A DNA stretch of 64,000 nucleotides from Vicia villosa (Eukaryota; Streptophyta; Magnoliopsida; Fabales; Fabaceae): assembly GCF_029867415.1 (NCBI RefSeq), contig NW_026705769.1, forward strand, positions 62,001-126,000, in the 5' to 3' direction. Positions 56,128-64,000 of the stretch are shown here, piece after piece (positions within the stretch are counted from its first letter, which is position 1; each line of letters opens with the position of its first letter). Under the pieces are notes generated by a model that was not told the origin of the DNA, did not search any database, and was given only the letters and a program-made list of their open reading frames with translations. A program made the position numbers and the translations under genes.

Positions 56128-59100
56128 TGTCATACCCCAATTTTTTACCTAAGATACCACCCCATATCATTGCATATGCATCACTTGCATCTCTAACAAA
56201 TTGCATAGCTTGTGTTTGTTACTTGTGACTCAGCAGGATTTAATCAAAAAATCACTCATCAGTACAAGTAACAATCAATTAGGGTTTTGTTCTCCCTTCA
56301 TCTCAAATGAATCATCTTCATCAGCAATCAACATTTGGTCCTCAGAGATTCATTTCAACAAGCTCAAAGACTCTGAATCAACCAAATTAGGGTTTTGACT
56401 GAAGATAGCATACTCCTGACTTTTGCTCAGAATTTGACCTAATGACTTGGGACATGACCTCAAAACCCCAAATGCATCATTTTGACCTAATCCATTGGCT
56501 CAGAACATCTCCTACACAGGGATTGATCAACAGTGAAATTTCAAATCATCAGATTAGGGTTTTGAACTATCAAGGACTAAAAATCAGGGATCACATTTGG
56601 GAAACCCTAAAAATCCCCAGGAAGTCACTCAAAGGTTTCAATCATCTTCAAATAAAGTGCGCCATATCCATTTGTGTGATTCAAGAGTTTTGATTGGAAC
56701 CTATTTCAGAATTTTGGGCCTATGGCTTCGTCATGGTAAAGAAAATGGTTTCTTATGGATTATTTGAAAGATGATACAAGTTTGAAACAATTCATGAAAA
56801 TTGCAAGAAATATCTTTTAGTCCATTTGTTGAAAGAATTGCTTCAAGTATGGTTCTAAAACCATAAATTCAAGAATTAAAAGTCCATTGGTGCAAGAATA
56901 TTCTTCAAAGAATCATTCAAAGGAATTCAAGAATTGATTCAAGACATAGAAATTGCATTTTGAAATTCATTCAAGAAATATTCGAGTTCCATACAATTTC
57001 ATTCAAGATTCTAAAAGAATATTTCCAAATGGGATTCTTTTACATGAATCAAGTTCTAAATTCCAAATGAATTACAAAGGAACTTTATCTAAAGTTCAAG
57101 AATTACAAAATTCCATTCATTTTCAAGAATGCAAAGTTCATACAATTTAAAGTTGGAATGAATTGGAATTACAAGAAAAAGAAAAATAAAGCTTCAATGA
57201 CTTTCTTGAATTCTTCAATCTTCAAAGTCTTCATTCTTCAAATTCAAATTTCTTCATGCTTTCATCAAGAATGCTCACATGAAAAAAGAAACAAAAAGGG
57301 GTGAGATTAGCAAAAGTTCAACAAAATATTCAAAAGCCCAAATCAAGACAAAAAGGGGTGTATTTAGCAAAGGAATATAAGACAAAAAAAAAAGGATCAA
57401 AGAGAGATTTTTCTTCCACTTGCATGGCCTACATCATAAGAAATATCTTTGCATAATCTCACAAAGAATATTCTTATTCTTTCTCTTATCTTGCAATGAT
57501 TAAATCAAGTTTATTATCATCCAAACATGCCCTTAACTTTGCCTATAAATAGGAAGTTCTCTCATTGAAGAAAATCACACCAAAGCTACTATACTACTAG
57601 CTTTCTCACTTCTTCCTCTTCTCTTATAGTTTTCATGTTTCTTTGTTAGAAGGAGAAATTCTTCAAATCAAAGAAAACTACTTGAAAAAAATAAGAGTTT
57701 CTAGCTACGTAGTCCTTGAAGGAGAGTGAAGAAGAAATCCTTCATACCTTGGTGTAGAGAGTTCTAACTTGAAGCTCATCTTCAAGTCTCCCACAATCCA
57801 AAGAGAGGTGGCTTCATCTTCATCAAAGGATCCTACAACAACAAGCAAAGTTGTTAGGAAAATTGTTAGTAACAATTCAAAGTTGTTAGTAACAATAAGG
57901 AATTCAAGACATACCTTCAACAATAATCCGGCGAAAATCTCCTCGCCGTAGGTAAGTCATCTCCACTCTCAATCTCAATATTGTTGTTGCTTTGAATTTT
58001 GGCTTTCCTGTAACATAAAAATCACCAGAAACACATATAGCTTGAGTTGTTATTGCTGTAAGTAAAAGCAAAAATTCAGCATACAATTAACAACAAATCC
58101 GAAGCAGTAGCAGCAAGAAAGTGGTTCGGCATCACAATTAATTCAAAGACACAGAACACACAATAGGTGGTTCACAGCATAATTCCAGAAGCAGAATAAA
58201 CACATACCTCAACACTGTGCCGGTGAAAATCTCCTCACCGTAGGTAAGTCGTCTACACTTTCACTCTCGATATTATTGTTTTATCATTACTGCAAAATAT
58301 ATTAATGTTGCTGTAAGTAAAAATGCAGCAGAAGCAACAGCAAAGATTCGAAAGTAATTCAAAAGTTGCAGAATCAACTTATAACAATTACACAGGGCTA
58401 CGACTCAGAATCACACAACAACCAATTTCATATACATAAACAGAACCAAACCTGAGTTACAACTCCTCTGCCGTGAAACCGAGAGTGTCGTTGTTGTTCG
58501 CAGAGAGATGGAGAGCAAGCGTGAGAGGTTCTTTGTTGTTGTTTGTTCGGTGAGAGCAAAAGACCAAGAGAGTGAGGTCGATTTATGTTGTCTTTCACTG
58601 AGAGAGCAAATCGTGAGAGAGAGATGATTACGAGTGAGAGATAGAAACCGAGAGAGTGAGGTCGAGTTATGATTGTCGACCACCATAAGAGAAAAATCGT
58701 GAGAGGAATCAAAGGGAGAGAGGAGAATATTTCGTTGTGGTTTGTTCACAGAAGGAGAAAGTGAGTCTCCTGAGCGTTTCCTTCTCCAGAATCGTAAAAA
58801 CAATGAAGAGGATAAGTGCTGCCTCTTTCTTTCAAGTTTTAGGGTTTCTCTCCAACCCACTTGTTTACTAGAGTTGACCGGATCCGGGTTCCATCTGACC
58901 CGACCCGGTCCGGTCCATTTTTAGCTCAGCTTATTAACTCAATTGGGCCATGCACACTCCATCCGGGTTTCACACCCCCTCAAGCCCAATTCCTAAGTTT
59001 TTTTACTAATTTTCTTTTAGTTTTCTTTAGAAAAATGTTTTCATAAAAAGACTTAGTATTTTAGTTAATATAGGATTTAGTTTTATTTTCTAATCCTTAT

Positions 59101-60442
59101 TGAAAAAAAACTCCAAAAAATATTTTAGATGCATATTTAATTTCATGTTTTCTAACTATTTTTCTTTCTTTTCATGAAAAAACACAAAAAAATATCTTTT
59201 CTTAGATTAATTTTGTTTGAATTTGATATTTTCATATTATTGTTGTATAGTTAATCATTTAAATTTTATTTGATTACTGTTCCACATTACTTGAATTTTC
59301 TCACTTTATCCGAGACTTCGAGATTATTTCTCTGTTGTCTTTTGGATTTGTCTGTTTTGTTTAGTCTTCCATTTGCTGTAGAAGTCCTTAAACAATTACT
59401 GGATGATCAAAGAATGCTGTAAGCTGTGAACTTATCTGGCGTTCTTTTCTGCTGGTGTGGATGCCTAACATTTGAAGATCACGGTAACACCTCAAACTCA
59501 GAAATCCGATTTTCTCATTCTTCGAGGTAAGCCTAAAACTCAATCAACTGTTTTCACAACAGTAATCAATTCACTTTCAAAAACATTCAAATCATTTTCA
59601 AAACCATCCACCCTGTTTTATGAAAATAAAACAGGGGCCTCTCGAATATTAGAGAGTATAAGACCCACTCTTTTTTCTTTTATACAGTTTTTCTTTGTAC
59701 AGAAAACTCTTTCAAAACAAACTTTCAAACAGTTTTTTCAAACAACGCGTCTGTAAATAAACAATCAACCATGTTTTATAAAATAAAACATGGGCCTCCA
59801 TGTAGGTATAAGTCCCAAGCCCCTTTTGTACATACCCGTTCCAGTACATGAAATTAGGTATTTCATTGTACGCCTTTTTACATACACTTTTTTGTACGTA
59901 CACCTTTTTGAACATACCTCGATCAGTTTGTTTTTTAACTTTGAACAACAAACCAAAAATGAAGGTTTCTTTAAATCTTCCCAAAAATACCATGGGCCTC
60001 CATGTAGGTATAAGTCCCAAGCCTTTGGTGAATACCTGTTTACATAGCTTTGAATAAACTCAAAAGGGCCTCTCCCCGAGTATGAGTCCCGAGCCCCTAT
60101 GTATACAAATGGATCATGCTTACAGGTATATTTCCTTCATAAACTCCATTATATACACACACTTTGTCATATATGTGCTTGTTCATACTTGTTCATATCT
60201 GTTCATATAACTGTTCATATTTGTTCATGTACTTGTGCATATTTGTTCGTACTTGTTCATACTTGTGATTGTGTTATAGATGCTTGTTCAACTTAGTACA
60301 ACACTAGGTTCCCCATAGCCTCCTATTGGGCTTCGTGCAAAGAATCTCCCTAGTTTAGGTTAGGACATAGAGTATGGTTTCCCGGTGAAATCGCTCTAAG
60401 AGCTCAAACCAACTATACCATGCCTCCCCTTGGGCTTTGTAC
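56128..60442 (+). repeat. E2 3' LTR, truncated by hAT insertion
   Basis: Matches 38108-42422 of the 5' LTR with about a dozen substitutions. The match breaks after GGGCTTTGTAC, where the hAT element starts. The remaining roughly 1.06 kb is expected right of the window, starting with an 8-bp CTTTGTAC duplication. Confidence 0.94.
60435..60442. repeat. Presumed 8-bp hAT target site CTTTGTAC
   Basis: The last eight LTR bases before the transposon. hAT elements make 8-bp duplications. The second copy is not in the window, so this is a prediction. Confidence 0.6.
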
Positions 60443-60454
60443 CAATGTTTTAAA

Positions 60455-60630
60455 AACCGGACCGGCCATCAAACCGGTAAGGGTACTGGGTCACTGGTTC
60501 ATCGGTCGAACCACAGGGTCACTGGTCGGACCGCATGACCAAACCGGATTAAACCGGATTAAACCGGATTAAACCTGTCATTATAATAAAACTATATAAT
60601 CCATTAAACCGGTATAAAACCGGTCGAACC
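60455..60630. repeat. Subterminal AACCGG motifs of the hAT element
   Basis: About a dozen ACCGG/CCGGT motifs lie within 190 bp of the terminus, on both strands, including a run of AAACCGGATT units at 60540-60575. Subterminal motif clusters are the usual binding sites of hAT transposases. Confidence 0.65.
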
Positions 60631-60944
60631 GGATCATTCAATATCTAAAAAAATTATAACTAGCACTTAAAAGCTGATCCATTAACAGCATAATCTAAAA
60701 ATAAGGCTCTTAAAAATCACAAATTCAGAAGTTGTACATTAGGTGCTGAAAATACTAATAATCCATATAGTTTAAGGCTCTTAAAAAGCACAAATATAGT
60801 TTGCTCGGCACTTAAAAATTACAAATTTAGTGCAAATTTAAACATAAGTATTACACATAACAAAGTAGTACAAATTACAAAGTCTAACTGCAACATAAAC
60901 TAATTGACTACTTTAGAACCAAAACACTCAAATATCTATTAAAT

Positions 60945-63733
60945 TTAGTTCCAAGGAGGTAAAATTATCTCAATGTTAGGATCTCCTTCAATATCAAAAC
61001 CATCATGGACAAAATCAATCGCATTTGCAACATCTTCCCCATCAATGATATCATTACTTTGATTGTTTTCTCCGGAGTTAAGTGGTGCATCTCCCTCAAC
61101 ATCAACCTCATCCAAATTTAATTCATCTATAACAACATCAATTTAAAGAGTTTAGAAATTGACATATTTTAAGAAATTAAAATAACATAATTGTAATCAC
61201 AAAAATCAATACCATACCAATATCATTTGAAATAGGTTGGATTGTCATACTAGCAAGATCTTTGCGTAGTGCTTCCACCTCCTCAACGGTCAAGAATGGT
61301 GGTGAATCCTCCAACACCCAATTAGAATGATCACCGAGTGTTTCAAAATTAATAGGATCATAATTTTGTTTCTTCTTGGTTCTACAAATCATTAACGGCA
61401 ATGTCAAACGTAGAACCAAATAAATTTAACAAATCTAACAATAATATACATTCTTAACAAACCAAGAAAATATAGAACCATAAAATATTCTTAATAAACC
61501 AAACAAAATCATATATTCTTAACTATAGAACCAATATTCTTATGTCATCAAGAGAAGAACAAAATAGTCTTGTTTATAAACCAAACAAACCAAACAATAG
61601 CATATTTCTTAACTATAAAACGGTATCATATATTCTTAACTATAGAACCAATATTCATGTCATCAAGTATAGAACCAATATTCATAATAAGTGCAATACC
61701 TATTTTGTAGCCGTAAATTGTAACGAACATAAACGAGATCGTTAAGCTTTTGATGCTCCAACCTATTTCTCTTTTTTGAATGAATGTGTTCAAAAACACT
61801 CCAATTTCGTTCACAACCAGATGCACTACAAGTTTGACTCAAAATTCGAATAGCCAGCTTTTGCAAATTCGGCGCTTCGGTTCCATAAGTGTCCCACCAT
61901 TGATCTAGAATAATGCATGTGAAAAAAATTTGAAAACATTTTAAAATACATAATGACATTGTACTAAAAATCTAAAATGCTTAAAGTTTATCATTTAACT
62001 TTACCTGGCAAAACTTCATCTCGGTTTTCTACTGCTGTTGTCCTTCCAAAACTACCTTCACAATTTTTGAATGAAGTCATCTCAGCAGTTAACTTAGATC
62101 GCAAGTCCTTACTATCATAAGCATACTTTTCAATGACATCCAAAAGGCCTTGGGTGGTGGACTTGTTTTTTTCATATTCCAAACCAAATCTACAAGATGG
62201 ATTTAACCAATAACCAGCAGCATGGAGATTTTTCCGAAGTTGTACATCCCAACGGTTATCCAAGATCTTCAAATAAGGCTCTACTTTCAACCTATTTCTT
62301 CTAAACCTCTTCTCAATCTCCTCTCTTGCTTTATACATAGCTCGATAGAGATATCCCATAGCCGGCTTATCTTCACTATCAACAATACGCAACACACGTA
62401 CAAGAGGTTCTGTAATTTTCACTATGTCAGCACATTTAGACCAAAAGCTTGAGTCTAAGACTTGTTCCACAAATTGCTTTGCCTTGACATCTTTGGAATA
62501 AGTTGTGGTTGTCCACTCTTTGGATGTTACCATGGCTCTTAGTGCATCTTTATGAGACAGAATACTTTGCAGTGCAATGAAATTAGTAGCAAAGCGGGTT
62601 GGAGCAGGACGGAGTATTTCTCTTCCACCTGTATTTTGTCTCATCAAATACAATGCAAAACAATGATTATATATGTATTTGGTAATTTTTGAAGCATGTG
62701 ACACTGCCTCACTTACTTCATCCAATTTCCCCATGTCTTGCAACATCAAATTAATACAATGTGCTGCGCAAGGAGACCAAAACAACTTAGGAAACTCCTT
62801 TTCCAATAACTTTCCAGCAGCAACATAATTTGCAGCATTATCTGTAACAATTTGAACAACATTTTCCGGTCCAACATACAACACTACTTCCTTGAAAAGC
62901 TTAAACAATGTTTCTGCGGTTTTAGAAGCACCTGAAGCATCAACAGACTTTATGAAAACAGTTCCTTTGGGGCAATAAACTAAAAAGTTGATAAGAGTTC
63001 TCCTACAACGATCAGTCCACCCATCTGCCATAAGAGTACAACCTGTATCCTTCCAAATAGAGCGATATTGCTCTATCTGTATCTTCACATCATCAACCCA
63101 CTTATTTAACAAATTACCACGAAGAGCATGCATGGTAGGAACTTTATATCCAGCACCCATACAACAAAGAGCATCAACTGCAGGTTGAAAATATGGTGAA
63201 TTTGCAGCATTGAAAGGAATAGATGCATCAATAAACCACTTGGCAATAGAAAGATCACACTTTTCAATCACTTCTTTACTTTGCATCACACTTTTTAAAG
63301 TAGGCTGAGCTCCCGGAGTTGTTCTTGGTAAAAAATAAGTACCAATACGAGCGTCATTCTTTTTAGATGCACCAATTTGCAATTCACCTCCATCCGAAGT
63401 AAATGACTCACTTTCAACCACATCCGAAGCTTTTCTTTTCTTGCTCCGCTCATTGAAATGTTGTTTCATCTGGAAACGAATTTCAGCAGACACTTTCTTA
63501 CAAATTTCAACATTTCCTACTATTCCAGCCAAGTGTTGCTTTACCCTATGAATTCCACCTCCACCAAAAGATTTGTGACAGTACATACAAACAAGAGATT
63601 TTCCATCAGGACTTCTAGTACAATGTGCCCAAGCTATATCAGTCTTCCCTCTAACATTATTTTGAACTAAACTTTGAGCTGAAGATGCTTCTTGTGATGG
63701 TGGTTGTGATGATGGTGTTTCAGAAGATGTCAT
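60945..63733 (-). CDS. hAT transposase, four coding exons, 759 aa
   Basis: Coding exons on the minus strand are 63733-62005, 61904-61700, 61381-61218 and 61126-60945. Every intron starts GT and ends AG, and every junction keeps the frame (total 2280 nt). Start MTSSETPSS; an ATTCCTGTAA context just upstream (a splice acceptor on the minus strand) suggests a 5' untranslated exon. A BED zinc finger lies at about residues 33-75 (C49, C52, H62, H67). The RNase H-like core has the conserved MADGW (Asp 237), TDNA (Asp 298) and CAAHCINL. The second exon carries the C-terminal dimerisation region (APNLQKLAIRILSQTCSASG, ERNWS). Two further exons add an acidic tail ending LPPWN. No stop or frameshift is present, so it could be active. 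It would bind the element ends and catalyse cut-and-paste movement. Confidence 0.88.
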
Positions 63734-64000
63734 ATTCCTGTAACCATAGGAATTATATAAACATGTCACTTATATAACCATAAACCATAGGAATTATATG
63801 TCACTTATATGAAACAATTATATAACCATAACAATTATATGTCACTTAAACTCATGGCACAAGAACAGAATGAACATTTTAATTTAATGGTGATGAATTA
63901 TTTTGGTGAGATTGTAAAAAGAAACTTTATTTTCTTGAGAGAATTTAACAGTGCTGACTTGAAACAATCATTTATTTCTTTTTTATCATGTTTAGAATTT

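Larger units (their letters stand above)
38108..60442 (+). mobile_element. E2: Ogre-like retrotransposon, 3' LTR cut by hAT
   Basis: Same organisation as E1, but with different, longer LTRs (5.37 kb) and a protease tail about 280 residues longer. ORF1 and pol are intact; gag-pro has one stop. The 3' LTR is interrupted at 60442 by an hAT element, and its last roughly 1.06 kb must lie past the window. Without the hAT it would measure about 23.4 kb. The LTRs differ by about a dozen substitutions over 4.3 kb. Confidence 0.95.
60443..64000 (-). mobile_element. hAT DNA transposon, right end outside window
   Basis: It begins CAATGTTTTAAAAACCGG (terminal inverted repeat) inside the E2 LTR and encodes an hAT transposase on the minus strand, pointing towards this end. 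The right terminus and its inverted repeat are beyond 64000. At 63770-64000 there is only AT-rich sequence with ATTATATGTCACTTA repeats, likely the 5' untranslated part or upstream intron. Confidence 0.92.

Overview
The window reads as an intergenic, transposon-packed stretch of a large plant genome. I see no host gene, tRNA or rRNA. Almost every base can be assigned to nested mobile elements. Three of them are very long Ty3/gypsy elements of the Ogre (Tat) type: an extra ORF before gag, a tRNA-Arg-type primer site, a second (archaeal-type) RNase H in pol, and an intron between protease and reverse transcriptase. Ogre elements dominate the genomes of legumes of the tribe Fabeae (pea, vetch, faba bean), so a legume of that group is the best guess. 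The tribe is inferred, not proven.

Layout. (0) 1-2999 is an AT-rich, LTR-like block ending at a TG/CA-type terminus. (1) E0 is an old minus-strand Ogre-like element, cut into pieces at 3000-5989, 25695-26022 and 34583-37378. Read on the minus strand it gives protease, intron, RT, RNase H, aRNase H-integrase and 3' UTR. Its 5' end (LTR, ORF1, gag) is missing or unrecognisable. (2) E1, a 19.7-kb Ogre-like element (5995-25694, plus strand), lies inside E0 with a GTTAC target duplication. Its ORF1 is open, but gag-pro has three in-frame stops and pol has one. (3) A Tekay/Del-type chromovirus (26023-34577) lies in E0 with a CACAG duplication. It has one uninterrupted 1452-codon gag-pol and almost identical LTRs. 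(4) E2, a second and younger Ogre-like element (38108 to past 60442), has intact ORF1 and pol and a single stop in gag. (5) An hAT DNA transposon begins at 60443 inside the 3' LTR of E2 and runs off the right edge. Its four-exon transposase can be traced with every junction in frame.

How the parts work together. In each Ogre-like element the stop codon of Gag-Pro overlaps the 5' splice site of the intron, so unspliced RNA would give Gag-Pro and spliced RNA Gag-Pro-Pol in one frame. The same phase-2 arrangement is present in all three elements. E1 and E2 also share two RNA-structure candidates with compensatory base changes: an 11-bp stem-loop in the 5' leader, and a tandem array of 28-29-nt hairpins starting exactly 23 nt after the pol stop. 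One copy of the second hairpin is also present in E0. In addition, the 3' UTRs of E1 and E2 carry 12-nt segments complementary to their own primer-binding sites. I regard these conserved RNA elements as the most interesting signal in the window.

Relative chronology from nesting and LTR divergence counted by eye: E0 is oldest. E1 followed (LTRs differ at roughly 1% of sites), then E2 (about a dozen substitutions in 4.3 kb) and the Tekay element (two substitutions and one indel noticed in 2 kb). The hAT insertion is later than E2.
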